Below, one piece after another: positions 24,629 through 38,400 of a DNA stretch of 64,000 bases (positions within the stretch are counted from its first letter, which is position 1; every line of letters begins with the position of its first letter). Position numbers and translations under genes: made by a program. The DNA is from Phytoseiulus persimilis (taxonomy: Eukaryota > Arthropoda > Arachnida > Mesostigmata > Phytoseiidae), in assembly GCA_037576195.1 (NCBI GenBank), contig CM075103.1, forward strand, positions 5,766,001-5,830,000, given 5' to 3'. The notes below the pieces were generated by a model that worked only from the letters and a program-made list of their open reading frames with translations, had not been told where the DNA came from and made no database searches.

Positions 24629-27600
24629 GCTCAGAGCGTCCGCGAGGCATAGGCTCTTTTCGCAATGCGCGCATCTGATGAAGAACACATCGTCGCATCG
24701 GAAACACTGGCCCTCGACAATCTGATCGAATCATCAATTTAATAATGTGTCTGAAACGTCGCACGCTAAACTGGTACAACACGGAAGGATGCGAGTCTAA
24801 AATGTTGTCCCGATGCCATGTATTGGATTAAGTCTCGTGGATAACGGTCTACGTCATGAAACGAATGGAAGACTCCTACGGCCAGAAGGAGGAGACTTCT
24901 ATAGGCTGAATGATGCCACTTCATACCCCAAGGATGAGTCCTTTGATTATGTGGAAGCCGGCGAGTACAGGATCATCCGAGAGCGCGTCGCCCCTGTGAG
25001 CCGTGGGAGTTTTGGGAGCGCTTCTCAAGGGAGCAGCAGCTTTCCTACAGAAGAGATATACTTCGTTTTCAGGAAAGTGCCTCTGCCATACTCCCTAACT
25101 TCTTCGACACATCAGACCACCTGCTTCGGGAAGTTCCTCGAGCCGCCGACTCGCCCTCTAGCAATTGGATTCTTCCCCGTCATGGCGTTACGTGAATAGT
25201 TTCTGCTTCCAGCATATCACGTGGTTTCCCGGTCGGATGATATGCTTCGAGTGGCGGAATACACTTGTTCGCCGTCTCGGAGAAAAACTGAACTCCGTTC
25301 CCATTTGAGACGAACTTCTCACCAGGTCTCAGGCGAAGGGAAATTCACCGAAATCGCTCGAGAGTGTGCCGAGTTATGGCGTCTGGCAGGGAACGCACCA
25401 TGAGTTTAATCACATCCGATGTATCTTGAAAACCGCTCCCAGAACTCCAGAAATGCATCCACAGCCAACATTGTTGTTATTCCCATGTTTTTATCGGGAG
25501 GCAAACTGGATGAAACTGTTCTGAGCCGGCTCTCCGACTGACCATGAGTGGAGGAGTACTTGAACTAGAGGAGCACCAGACCTCGCAGCACTCTCTTCGA
25601 ATCCGTCGACTGGGGCGATTGCGGGTTATCGATAAGTGAGCTCCATTCAAATCGAAGCTTCGCTCGACGAACGCTCGCTCGTGTATTCCCACCCCCAGTT
25701 GTAGAGTGGAGCGTCAGAACAGCTCTTCTAGGCATTTAAAAGCTGATGCCGCTAATCGAGTGGAATATCACACCAAGGGCCACACCACAATCAGCGGTCC
25801 CGGTTCATGACTCGAATCCCAGGAGCGGTCCCAGGAGGAATCAAGATGGGTGTAGGATAAAGATGGGAAGAAATCGACGACTTCGTAATCGGAATGCACC
25901 GTCTTGTGAGAGCCCTCGACTTCCAGAGAACATAGCTCTCCCAATTCGGAGGAGATTCTGAGGAACTTTCATCGTGTCAGCAAGTTAAAATCGAGACGCG
26001 CATCGCACGATTCCGTTCGCCGCGCTAAATTCGAGTCAGAGCGTATGTCGGTTGAGAAGGGGCGTTCATTGAGGAAAGAAAATACGTTTCCAGGCTTGAT
26101 TCGACAGGTCTGATATGCTAGAAGGGAGTCAATGGGGGAGGGGCGTCCCTTGGAGTAAGGCGTTTGATCGCCGGCCGCCCCCGAAGAGGGGGGCTTCGAT
26201 GGGAAAGGGCGTACACTAGAGAGGGATCTTCATTCGGGCGAATACGGCTCCCAGTTTTTCATTGGGACGAATAGCGAGTCTCAGGCAGTCGAGTGATTCC
26301 GCCAAAAGAGGGGGAAGCGAGTATTGGGAAGGGGAATGTATTCATCGAAAATCTTGTGCGGATGCCATATGTTGAGATAAATCTGTGGCTTGAGCGGATG
26401 AGCCCGATTCGACGGTTCCATCGTGCATCGTCCTTGTCAGCCGCTCATGAGTCGACGAGCAGAAGCACTTTTTTTCCCGATCCATAGCTATACTGGGCCG
26501 AGTCGCGGCGGTGCAAATCGTCGGAGACCTGCCTTGCTCAAATTGGTCCATGGTCACAACCAGTCTAATCATGGAAGTGTGCTGATTCAAGGTCCGTTCC
26601 ATGTATGCTGACCCCTCCAAACCGAAGTGCCCGATACGACCGGAGCTCGTTCTCGAATCGGCTCTGATCCAAGTTAAAAACGTCCAAAAGACACGATCCC
26701 TGGTTGGAGATAACTTCGGAGCGTTCCTGATGAAGGCTCCTCCTCAAGCCTGATTGTTAGCTTCCTCGCTGAAGAAGTTTTCAGATACGCAGAGGGTGAC
26801 GCGCCGATTCACTTCCGTTTCTCAAAACTGGAGATCCATTAATCGGATGCATTGAGTATCGAGAGTCTCCCGGGGCCGATTCCCTTCGCAGCCTCAGAAA
26901 CGTCGTACCAGGGAAGTGATCGCTGGAGCTCCATGCCTGAAGACCCGCTCTCCAATCGTTTAGTTTTCCGCCTTCCTAGTGAGCTCGTTCGTGAATGGAA
27001 TGCGCTCAGTTCCAGTTCGTGACACTCCTCCGCACGGTTCCTCTACTCTCTCAAGGAGGAAATTTATTCCTCGACAATCGAGATCTCTCAGAGTACACAC
27101 ACGCCGCACTCATGCTTCGTGAAATTGACGTGCTCAACTGAAAGCATCCCGATATCAGCAGCAAGAGGTACGCCATGGGTCTTCCCATCGTCTCATGGGT
27201 GACACAAATGGCTCGGTAGTCAAACATTCCATCCGGACTAGCCGGAGAAAGGTGTATACGCTTTAGTAAAGCATTTTCGAATTTCTAAATAAGCTGAAAA
27301 CCTCTCACAGCGGTCGCGATTGGGTCCCAGACGGAACTAAGCCGCGAACTGAGGCACCGATACCGTCAAGTTAATTCCATAGTTTCGAATGCGATTGCGA
27401 TTGGGAAGCTCCAAATATCGTGATACACAGACCAGGAAGCAATAGAATTCTGGAAGCGGAATAGTTATTGTTCATAGCACGAGGGACTTTCCGCGTCCGA
27501 ACTAGCTAATGGGTGCTCGTACTAGAAGGTTCGAGCATTTCGTTACAGAATACGGGCGAACGGAGCACGACGGAGAGGTTCAGCCCAGCGGGCATCTCGT

Positions 27601-29148
27601 AGAAGTGGCGTGAACTTTCTCGGAGTTCGGGAGCGGGGCTTCATTTCACCATGAGATCACCATCAGCATGCGAGCAGGACATCAATTATTACTGCACAGG
27701 ATCACGGAATCCGTGGACTTGTCTGAATTCGTTGACTTCGACCAGAAGGTTAGACAAATCACATTCGCAACCTAAATAATTCCGAGTCCTTCAAGCTTGT
27801 TGTTCCGTTCGAACCCAACGTCCCCGGGGTCGCATGACGCAGTGTCTCCATCCTGACATCTTCCCGCACAATCAGGTACCCCTTAGCTCAACTGAAGAAG
27901 AAGTTGAGCTCGACCGCTTCCGGAGCTCTCGGAGGAGGCTTTCGATGGAGGCCTCCTGTGAGCTGCGATCTCAATCGATGCTTTCGATGCTTCCAAACGG
28001 ATTTCCACCGACGGATTCGATGAAATTACAGCGGGACTACCTTCGTCTGCTGTATTCGCGTACAATCCGCTGGCGACTTTCCAATATTCGGACCTGGCTC
28101 AGAAAATTTCCGCTTCATCTTCACGCCTCGCTTCGGCGCAGCCAGTTTCCAACGCGAGCGGCCTGCACTCCATTTCAGCAAGCTCACCCTGCCCTTCTCC
28201 TGCGGAAATCGTAGAACCTGAGCTTGAGCCAGTTGGTTTGTCAGAAACGAGGACGCTCTCCTCGACATGATCAAGAGGACAATTTGAAGCGATTGTTCTT
28301 CTGGCTGGCCATGCCGGCGCACGCGAGGGCTTCGTTGATTGCTGGCAAGTCAAAATCCCCGTCGAGTATTATTGTCTGTGGAACCGCTCGCTGCCGGAGC
28401 CGCCGCTACTGCCGCCGCTATCACGTCGTGATTTCGAAGAGAGGGCCGACTCCCTCTCTCCGGTCTGTGACAACGCTGTCAAAGCACCGGTGTGTCTGTG
28501 AACCCACGGCATTCGACGCTATTACGTTCGCGTCATCCACTTCTAGCGGCAAGCAAGTGCAGCCAGAGCGACTTCTCCAGTGAAATAAAGGTGAGTTGGC
28601 CAGTGCCGGCAATAGTTCTCGAATGGTTTGAGGTCGAAATCAAATCCCGTAGTCTTGCGACGCAACACCGCGACGGCTCTGTTCGCGGCGAAAAGAAACA
28701 ACAACAACTCGCCCGACTCGCGAAACTCCAGCAGCGGTTCGAGCTCTGACAATCCGTCCGGCGCATCCTCGGCGTAAGGCCGAGTTTCTCCCGATTTCGA
28801 GCTTGTCTTAGAGTAGGAGAACCGTCGATGCCGATGCCATTTCAACATAGAGTTGTCTCGGTGCTTCGACACCGAGACCGACTCCTGCGGCGCCGAGCCG
28901 AGTGCCAAATCACTGCTCCCGCGTTCGACGTGCAGTAGGTTTTCCCTCAGTGAATGGATGCATCGGCTTGTTGCTGTTTCGGTCGTCGCTGCTGTTGTGG
29001 AGCGGTTGGCAGCCTTCCAGCTTCGTCCTTGAGCCTCCACGAACAAGGAAAACCTTCTCCTCTGCGCCGATGGCTGACTGCTGACACACCGGTCCACCGA
29101 TCGAGGCTGAATCCGTCGTTCCCAAACGAAGTACTCGCCGGAAGAAGA
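24629..29148. other. No gene recognised with confidence
   Basis: From 24.6 to 27.8 kb nothing is recognisable. Between 27.9 and 28.8 kb there are coding-like patches on both strands. One plus-strand patch is rich in Ser and Asn and ends NNNSPDSRNSSSGSSSDN around 28690-28775, preceded by possible splice signals. I could not join them into a gene model or match them to a family. Confidence 0.35.
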
Positions 29149-29484
29149 TTACATTGCGAAATGCCACTTTGTGCCCGTCTTTGATTCTTGGGCGGCCTGT
29201 GGATGGATCAAGCCTTGTTCCATTCTGCTGAAAAAGTCGCCGTCAAACACTGCTCGCTGTATGCCGTCGAGGTGTACCAGAGAATGGGACGGCTGCGCCG
29301 GATTGAGCGAAAACCCGAGGCTCGAAGCTCCGGTTCAACGACCCAGCGTTGCTAGCTCGTAGACGGCAAATGGATATCCGACCGAGCCACTGTGAATGTA
29401 TGCCACTCTTCCCAGACTAAGAACCTGACCAACTCGGCCGTATACCAAAGTTATTAAGGCTTCGTTCATGCTGAGCGGAGCCAT
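29149..29484 (-). other. 112-codon frame with one internal TGA, unrecognised
   Basis: On the minus strand the frame starts at an ATG (29484; MAPLSMNEALITLVYGR...) and runs 49 codons to a TGA at 29335-29337. It then stays open for 61 more codons (TGASSLGFSLNPAQPSHSLV... to ...KWHFAM) before a TAA. The composition on both sides looks protein-like and even. It could be a pseudogene, two unrelated chance frames, or a frame in which TGA is decoded. I see no clear SECIS element downstream and recognise no family. Confidence 0.15.
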
Positions 29485-29499
29485 CACGATTTTAAATCT

Positions 29500-31150
29500 A
29501 ATCAGATCTCAGCTCAAACCCTGCGCTCTGGATAAAATAGATTATGGAAATCGAAATGGCTCTAGTGAGAAGCTTGAGAAGACGTGAATTTATATTTTCT
29601 AACGAGCATTCGAGTGAGGAACTCGTTCCAGACCTCTGAAACTGAGCCAACTCCCTCAGCTGAGCGCGTCGTTGGCTTCATTCGCCCTGTATCTTCTAGC
29701 ACACTGCTTGAAAATTACCTCTACGTTAGTTATTGTTTGTGATGGCAGGAAGCCTCATAGCTTCGCGATGAACAAAAGACCCTCTTCTGAGTCTATGTCG
29801 TTTCTCAAGCCGAAGTGTTGTCGCGCTACTCTGCTGACCACTTGGTATCAGTTGATTCGAGCGAGTGAGTGGATGAGGAAATGCTATCGCCACACTTTAT
29901 CGGAGCCTGAGAGTCAACGCCACGGGTTGTGCGTGAATCTATTGTAGTTATTCGATTGTCAACCAATCAGATTGTCGGGAGCACGTGCTGACGTCGCGCT
30001 AAACGACATCAAGTATTCCTCGACCGGAATTGATGATAACGTAAACGAATCTGTAGCCAGCGAACAAAGAGAATAGGAGCCGAGGATATGGATAATCTTG
30101 ACTTGAATTTCGGCCAACGAGCTCATAGGCACTTTTGGACGAATTTGCGTATTCAAATTCAGTGCACGAGATGGACTTTTCTGGTCTGCGTGCGGATCCA
30201 AGGTTATTCATGCTGAACCAGTGGACAAACTGACTGACGAATCGGCTTGCTGACGAGAAAGAGAAAATCCTCCGATAAAGTGAAGCAGCGGATGACGCGA
30301 ATATTCCCGGTAAAACAAGTTTCTGCCGCCGGTCCGCTGTGCTTCCCTCTTGCTTGGCAAGCACCCTTCATGCCGGCTTCGGTGCCGATGATTATTGGAT
30401 CGTACTTCAGTCCAACCGAGCTCATCGTTATCGCCAACTCGGAAAACTTCGCGGCTCCTCGACTCACCCAGCGTGGGAGCTCGCACGAGATTCCCTGAGA
30501 AGAGTTTCGATCCTCCGAATGTCGTCGATCGATCATCAGTCTCATTCTGTATCGTCCTTCCGACGAGGAAACTCAGATTCTTGTGAGAACGCTCCAGAAT
30601 GTCGGAGGTCGTTCGAAGCTTCCGTCTCCAAGACGCACATTCTTTCCATGAGTAACCCGGAACGAGCTTCGTAGGTGAGAATGACGATTGCAGAGATCGA
30701 TCCTCCCTTGTATGAGCACCCCTTGGGGCCGCCGATCACGATCTGATTCAACGAGTGAAGGTCACGAAACGATGAATCGAGTCGCCCATTTAAATCGTCT
30801 GAGATTGAGCCCTCCACGAGTGAAGGAAGATTCGTTATGGAATGTTCGACAGTCTCGCGGAAGATTCTCTCTAGCAGAATTAATTCATGATTTCACTCGA
30901 GGGCTTGCTCAGTGACCAACGGAACTGCCAGGAGCTGGAGGGTATCCTCCACCTACGCCGAGCTCTACGCTATGAGATGGTCGGGGCACGCTCACCGAGC
31001 TCGCTTGACAAAAGGCGTCGTGTGTTCCCGTATGAACCGACCAATAACGGAGAACTGTGCCCGAGAGGAATGGTTGTCGCAGCATGCATCCAGTGTTCGA
31101 GGCTCCGAGTGGAATAGTTGGGATAATACTCCAGCGGCGGAGGAGAACGA
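29500..31150. other. No gene recognised
   Basis: Only short overlapping frames are present on both strands, without domains. Confidence 0.4.
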
Positions 31151-31362
31151 ATGGATATCGATCTTGGCTTCTTGCAGCGAAATTCAAAATCGGAAGGGAA
31201 CCCTCATTACACTGACTTCGAGCGAATGCTTAGCCCGGGCTCGAATCTGGAGAACCTGACGGCCCGTCAGGAGCTTTTGCAGCGGATCGTTTCCATGCTG
31301 GGCTCGCGACGTCTTCCGAGGCGAGTTTCCTCTCCAGCTCCGTTCGGGACCTGCCCGGACTT
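31151..31362 (+). CDS. Candidate coding exon ending at a GTAAGT donor, protein unrecognised
   Basis: From the ATG at 31151 about 70 codons read MDIDLGFLQRNSKSEGNPHY and on to a Leu/Gln/Arg-rich segment (ENLTARQELLQRIVSMLGSR), then PFGTCPDL. Codons look coding-like. The frame runs straight into a consensus donor (ACTT/GTAAGT at 31363). Without splicing it would stop at 31366. I found no convincing next exon and do not recognise the family. Confidence 0.3.
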
Positions 31363-31551
31363 GTAAGTTGTTGACACGATTGTGATGACGACGACGACGT
31401 TCTCTTTGTGTCCATCTCACGGTATCCTGTCTGAGTCTGTGTGAGTGTGAAGGGTCTCGTTGAGGAACTGAGTTCGGGCTCTGGAATACCGATACCCCGC
31501 TTGTGTCTGTGTTAGACTTGAGGGCGGGCCCATGGAAGCGAGCCTCGACCG

Positions 31552-32595
31552 TAGTTCTCGATGATTCTGCCACAACGAGGAAATCGAAGGAATTCAAGTC
31601 CCAACGCTCGATTCTCATTTGAGTTGTTCCTCACTCCGATCAGAAAAGCAGACAGTATTCCGAACTGTCCCTTCCTCCCAAACCATGACCCTAATCAAGA
31701 TTTTTGGTCGGGCGATCGGATTCTCAAATTGTTACTCGGATCGACGGCTCGTTGTCTCGTCTCGGGAAACGCCGCCGATCCGGTATTCTGGTTGGTGTTT
31801 TGGATGCGGAGGCCTCCATGTGAAACTGGTTCCGTGGAGCGAGAGTACCGAGCAAGCAAGCGAGTCGCTGATTGGGGAACGAAACCGAAGGATCGCGCTG
31901 AACATTGGTTAACAGAGGAATTCGGCGCTCGCGTCGACGATAAGGAAGTTACTAGGATGCGAATTTCTGTACGCGGAACGCGGTGTATCAACTCATGGCT
32001 CCAACGACACTCGTTGACAGACGTTCCATTTTCGGGAACCCACGGTACAGACGTCGGATGCGGTAGCTTTCTCTTTCTTTTGACGTGGATCGAGAAGAGT
32101 CGATCGGGGTTCTCGACAAATCACCGGGGAATCCAACGAAACTTGGATTTCCCCTGGCGTCATTCTCAGGGCGATCCCGATGAGCATTCTCCGACCGGTG
32201 ACGTGTTCCAGCTGCTGACCTAAGATGCAGTGATTGTCCCAATGGTTCATTCGCGAGGAATTCCAATCCCGTTCCTGAGCACGATCCGGAAACAAACCGA
32301 AGCGGATAGTCCTGACGAGAACAGGGAAACAGTGAACGGCAAGATTTCTTCGGTGTGGAATCTGCCGCTGGGAGGAGAACGTTTCAAAAACTCTCGCCTC
32401 AAAGTCGCGCTTGATCTCGTTTTGGAGCGCCGGGATTACGACGCGATTAAAATCAGGCGGAAATCTGGAGAAGCCGTAATCCTCTCATGCAGGAGGAACC
32501 ATGGAGTAAATATTTGGTCTCTAGAAATTTCCGGGCCGTCGTATCGCCGAATACGGAGGCTGAACGGAATATTTGATGCTCGCCAGCTTGTTTAG
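31552..32595 (+). other. Kilobase-long open stretch with a single stop, unrecognised
   Basis: One reading frame contains only one stop (at 32221-32223) over about 1.04 kb: roughly 223 codons then 124. That is longer than chance usually gives. The deduced product is unusually rich in Arg, Trp and His, and no domain is visible, so it may be a low-stop stretch of non-coding DNA or an old pseudogene. It follows the candidate exon at 31151-31362 on the same strand, but I could not show that the two belong together. Confidence 0.15.
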
Positions 32596-32599
32596 CCGA

Positions 32600-35426
32600 C
32601 CACGAGCCGGCGAAGTGTCGCTTGGTCAACGGGTAGAGAATCACAATGCACAATTACGGGAAATCATGCGAGCGCTCACACAGAAAAACGTCGAGAAACT
32701 CTGCGCGCGGAGGCAGCAACCGGATGAGCTTCGTCCGATGGGAACAAATGACGATGTCCCCTCTGTCTCGAGGTTGCTGTTTCCAGACACTCCCAGCTCA
32801 TCGGCACACAGCCTTCGAAACGCGAAACGAGTTCCGCTCCTCTCAGGCTGCTCCGTGATTCGAGTGCTCGAAGTAAACTGGAATTTTCCGACGGGAGCCG
32901 AGCCTCGTTCTTCTCCAGAAGCGTCATGGATTTCCTGAGACTGGAGGAATTCCCTCGAATAAATTGAGAACTTCAACATTGGACTCAATTGGCTCCTGTG
33001 GTGAGCCATGTCGAAGAAGTGGAGTTCCTCGCCGGTTTTCTCCGCTTCGAGTGTGCGAGGATATTTCCCGTGGGACCTGGCGGAGGATGCTCGAGGATTC
33101 TATAGAAGGGCTCTCACTAATCAACGATAGATCTATGTGTTTTTTCGACGTGAGCTATATCCCAAAGCCCGCGGTATAGACCTTGAAGTGACGCGCAAAG
33201 CTGTCAGCTGCCTCCAGTCGTCGAACTTGGATCTTGATCACCGGGGAGAACCTCAGCGCCGAAAAAGAGTTCGACCCAGCGCGATCCCGGTCGATATGAG
33301 TGCTAAAATTGGGGTTTAAACTTACTCTCGAAAGAGAGCTCCGCTCTCCCTCGGTGTTCCGAGTCTGCTTTCGCTACATCGACATCGTAGGAATTCATGT
33401 TAGATCGTCACCTTTCAATTTCGTTGGATTTTCGTCCATCGCGCCCGTTGTTGATTGGTAACGGTCAGCTGACCGAACCGCATGGCTGCTCGGCGACGGA
33501 ATCGGCTACTCGCTCAGCTCTGTTACGCTAATTACCCGACTTCGAGCTGAGTGGATAATTTCGCCTCCCTGCAATGGGCCGATTCTTCCAAGAAGAACGT
33601 TCCGTGTTTTGTCAGCGCTGGCTGTGCGCCACCCAGAATCACAGATTGCTCGTCACGCAAAGCAGGCGGAAGAGCCCGTCGATGCCAAATGTGCCCCGAG
33701 TCGAACATGTTTGGGCAACACCGAAAGTGCGGAACGGACGAGAGCTCAGCAAAACATTAAGCAGCAGTAAACTTGTAAGCACTCAAGACGAAACTCCAGT
33801 GGCTCTCTCAGCGGGAATCGTCTCCAATGCGCAACTCCCGGCTCGGAAGGTTCCGTGTCCCCGGCGTCAAACTTCCCCCGGTGATTTCGATATTGCTATG
33901 GACCCACATGAATATTAAATTTTAAGTGTTCGAGGTCAAAGGGGCGTCGGTCGCCCGTGTTTCGCCTGATATTTGTCATGGGACGTGAAATGTTGTAGAG
34001 AGGACACCCAGCCACGAGGAGGTTGAGCGGCCGGATAATAGAGAGGAGGAGACCCGTAGTGCCCAGCTCGGCACGTTTGACCCAGTTCGACAGGGTTTAG
34101 GACGTTCGAGAATGCTCCTGGGCGGCCCCGACAATATAGTTCCCCATTTAGATAAGACGTAGTTCGCAAGTCTGGAGCGCCGCTATAGTCGCGTCACCGG
34201 TTTAGATTTTTCATGAGATCAGAAAGAGCGGCCGGAGCTTCCGAATGAGCGGTGTGAAATCCAGAATGTTTTGTCACATGAACAAAAACTGGACGTACGC
34301 AGAGGAAGGTTCCGAAGGGTGTCAAGTCACACCTCACGTTTGTGACTGTGTTGGACATTAGAGGGGAATCGGAAGGTTTCCGACTCAAAGTCCTCCGGAA
34401 GACAGGAGTTGATCCGGGTCGGAGAGGGGGGTCTCAAAGAGCGCGTCATCAAAATCTCTGCAACCTCGTACAACTGCTCGAGGGAAATGTCGGAACGACA
34501 CTGGGTCAGGGAGCGGTCGGCGGAAATTTTGATTTCAGCGCATCGGTCACGTTTTCGCTCAGGCTAAAACCGGAGTTCCTACTGAGCAGGCCATAAACGT
34601 GACAGAAACTGAATGCTGAAAGTGGCTCTTGACCTACGGATCCTCGTTCTCGCCCGATTCCCGTACTGCCTCTCCCTCTACAGCCCGTGCTACGGTTCTG
34701 ACGCAGATAACCCACTCGAAATCCCCGATTAGCGCAGAGGTCCGCGTAGAATAAACGAGAGGTCCACGAGACAATGAACGCTGCGAATCGAGGAGCTTCA
34801 TTCCAGAATTGAGCTGGTTGCCAAACTCTGCAGCCTCGGCTACAGGATCGTTGATCGTCGGGTTGATTGGAGTTCAACGATCGAATCCTGCTCGAAACAG
34901 CAGGACAATCTTCATTAGGACTGGGAACCCTCCTTCGAGACCGGGAACAGACTCCCCGAGCCGCCTCAATGGATATGATGACGTTGTGGCGTAACTAATT
35001 TCCATTCAGAGCTATGAGACTCTGAGTTTGATTCCATCCCATTTATCATGGGAGCTCAAGGTCATTGCTGCTGCCGAAACGGAAACAGCTGCGGTTTCCG
35101 TTGCAGAGCGCGAGCTCTATTTTTGAACTTGTTTCATGCTTCACGAGTTTCGTGCCCACAATGAACTCGGTGTATTCACTTTTCCGACGAATCGGAGAAC
35201 AGAATTTCTCCTCAACACTCGAGCGACAGCTTCCAAACTATCTGTTCGCATCCGACCTTCCCTTCCCGATGAAAGGCAGCATGGAAATAACCTCGAGCAC
35301 TCGGAGAATCCACGAAGAACCTTTCGCGCATTCTTGCCCCCTTTATACTGAGTAAATCAATAAATTCCAAAGATCGAGATGTCTAGGTCGGATTCCATAG
35401 CTAACGCACTCCTTGCTCGATTCCAG
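32600..35426. other. Region upstream of catalase, no gene recognised
   Basis: Only short frames are present. Just before the catalase first exon a weak TATA-like TTTATACT (35342-35349) precedes the in-frame ATG at 35379 by about 30 bases. Confidence 0.4.
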
Positions 35427-38400
35427 ATGGCTTCTCGAGACAAGTGCACGGACCAATGCAAGGAATATGCGGCCTGTCCCGCTAACGAGGTAAATATTCG
35501 CGACTCGGCAGAGTGTTGCCAAGTGGAGAGTTCTCCGTCGATCGCTGCTTTCTCCGCTTCACTGATCATGTTTGCTTTCCGAGGATGTCTCTCGAGCTCG
35601 AACGCGCCGGTGTCGGAAAATTTCGCAGCTCGCTGCCACCAAGAAGGAAGAAGAAGGAGGATACCATCAGCACCGTTGATTCCGCCTGCATTCGCTCAGA
35701 AATTCGGGGCTTTGAGCCTCCATTCCGTCGGAGGGTTCGGGAGCATCCTTTCGATGGCTCCTGAAATTCGAATCTCGGTATCCGACCGTGCATGGCGAGT
35801 CTTGAGAAAGAAAGTTCGGCGATACGTTCGAGCGAAATGTGATACGAGACGCAAGAAAGCGTTAAGAGAGGAAGACGACGTCGACAGAGTTTCGAAGCGA
35901 GCCGTGCATTGCTTGAGAAATGTTTTGTCGGATTCCGCATTCTTATCTGTCAGTCGGAGCCCATGTCGGATGGTATTGCCGGAGGAGTGCGAACAGGAGA
36001 ACGACAGCAAACAGTGGTCGCTTCAAGGATAGATTCGTTGCCTTTTGGCCGGGGTTCTTGGTTCCCAACGGTCTGCGTTGTCGTTTTCTGTGACGTCAGA
36101 GCCCAGCTTTGTCCGCCATCGGAAAGCACTCTCTGGCGCAAAGCATCAATGGGGAGAGTCTTCGATTGTACGAGCACTGTGAGGCCTCGTCTCTGAATGC
36201 TTGCTTGTTCTCCTGGACTCGACCGGCCTTGTACGCCCCCGACTGTCTGACCGCACGACAGTGAGACCCAAGCCACGCTAGATTCCGTGATCACGAAGCA
36301 ATTTAGACAGCCGAAAACGTCATGAGACCGCTTCATCTTGATAGAAGAACGCGAGAACCTGCTGTGTCCCGCAATGAAGTTTTCATGCTGTTATTCTATG
36401 TTTATTGGCTGCGCTTTTCGCGGGGCTCCGCTAGAGAGATGCTCTGTCCGTGCAAGAAGGCACGTTACAGATTTTGCGGAAACGTCGCGATTGATAGAAC
36501 AGGGAGTTGTGCTTTTTCAATGCGGAAAATTCAAAGAGGGACATTTTCTTCGCAGAAAGGAGTGCAGATGACCACTGGCACCGGTTGCCCCGTTGGCGAC
36601 AAACTGAACATCCAAACCGCTGGCAAGCGAGGCCCAGCCCTTCTGCAGGACAACGTTTTCATCGATGAAATCGCTCACTTCGACAGGTAGGGTTCACCGA
36701 CACCCGAAACCGAAATCAAGGAAGCTAGTACTCGGAATCGAGGGGAATCTCCCGGATACGAGATTCGGCTGATTCTAGAGTCTGCGACCGCGTCTGAGAA
36801 CGAAATCAACCTCGTCAAATTAACGGCCTGTTTGTTCCAGGGAGCGCATCCCTGAACGTGTTGTGCACGCTAAGGGAGCTGGTGCGTTCGGCTACTTCGA
36901 GGTAACTCACGATATCTCCAAGTATACCAAGGCCAAAGTGTTCTCGAAGGTCGGCAAGAGGACCCCTCTCGCCGTCCGATTCTCCACTGTCGGAGGCGAA
37001 TCTGGCTCTGCCGATACCGTTCGTGATCCGCGTGGATTCGCGGTGAAGTTCTACACCGAGGAGGGCAACTGGGATATCGTCGGGAACAACACTCCCGTCT
37101 TCTTCATCAGGGACCCCTTCCTGTTCCCGAACTTCATCCACACTCAGAAGAGGAACCCTCGCACCCACTGCAAGGACCCCGACATGTTCTGGGACTTCAT
37201 CTCTGTCCGACCTGAAACCACCCATCAAGTCATGATCCTGTTCTCTGATCGAGGAATTCCGGACGGATACCGTCACATGAACGGATACGGCTCGCACACG
37301 TTCAAGTTTGTCAACGACAAGAACGAGTTCTATTACTGCAAGTTCCACTACAAAACCGATCAGGGCATCAAGAACCTGCCCGTGGAGAAGGCTGACCAGC
37401 TTGCCGGCAGCGATCCCGACTACTCCATCAGAGATCTCTACAACGCGATCGAAAGTGGGAAGCCTCCATCCTGGACGCTCTACGTTCAGATCATGTCGCC
37501 CGAACAGGCTGAAAAGTTCGAATTCAATCCCTTCGACTTGACGAAGGTTTGGTCCCACGCCCAGTACCCGCTCATCCCCGTGGGAAAGATCGTCCTCGAC
37601 CGCAATCCCACTAACTACTTCGCTGAAGTGGAGCAGATCGCCTTCTCGCCCGCGAATCTGGTTCCCGGAATAGAGACAAGTCCCGATAAAATGCTCCAAG
37701 GACGTCTGTTCTCCTACAACGACACCCACCGTCATCGCTTGGGAGCCAACTACCTGCAGATCCCCGTGAACTGCCCTTACGCCACTCGGGTGCGAAACAC
37801 TCAGCGAGATGGCCCGATGTGCATCAACGGAAACCAGGGAGCCGCAATCAACTATTTCCCGAACTCGTTCAACAGCCATGTCTGCGACAAGCAATTCAAG
37901 GAACACTTCAGCAACCAATTCTGCTCGGCTGACATCGACCGTTGGAACTCGGAGGACGAAGACAATTTCACGCAGCCGGGACTCTTCTACAAGATGTTGT
38001 CCGCAGTCGAGCGGGACCGTTTGTCATCCAACATTGCTGGTCACTTGAAGGACGCTCAGGAGTTCATCCAGCAACGTGCCATCAAGAACTTCGCGTCGGC
38101 TCATCCTGAGCTCGGAGCCGCCATCCAGACCAAGATCAAGGCTTTCGTAAGTCGACTGGATTATTGAAAATTATTCGATTCTCTCTGCATCTCCCGGCCG
38201 GAGTTCAATTCGCCACGAAACGGTGGACGGATGGGCATTCCGCTAACTTAGCGGCACGCGCCCACGACTTTTGGAGGTTGGCAACCTATTACCCCTCTAG
38301 TCCACCTAGGAGCGTATCGAGCGCGTTGTGTTTAGGCGCACGAGAAGAATAGCTCCTCATACTGAGTAAAAACGGGCTGGGCTGGAATCAGGACAGAGAA

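Noticed and set aside
35379-36032. 217-codon frame covering the catalase first exon
   Set aside because: Only the first part is exon; a GTAAAT donor at 35490 ends it and the homology resumes at 36556. The rest is intron that happens to be open.
36815-37918. 367-codon minus-strand frame over catalase
   Set aside because: Antisense of the large catalase exon. It is valine/leucine-rich without domains, a common by-product of G/C-ending codons on the coding strand.
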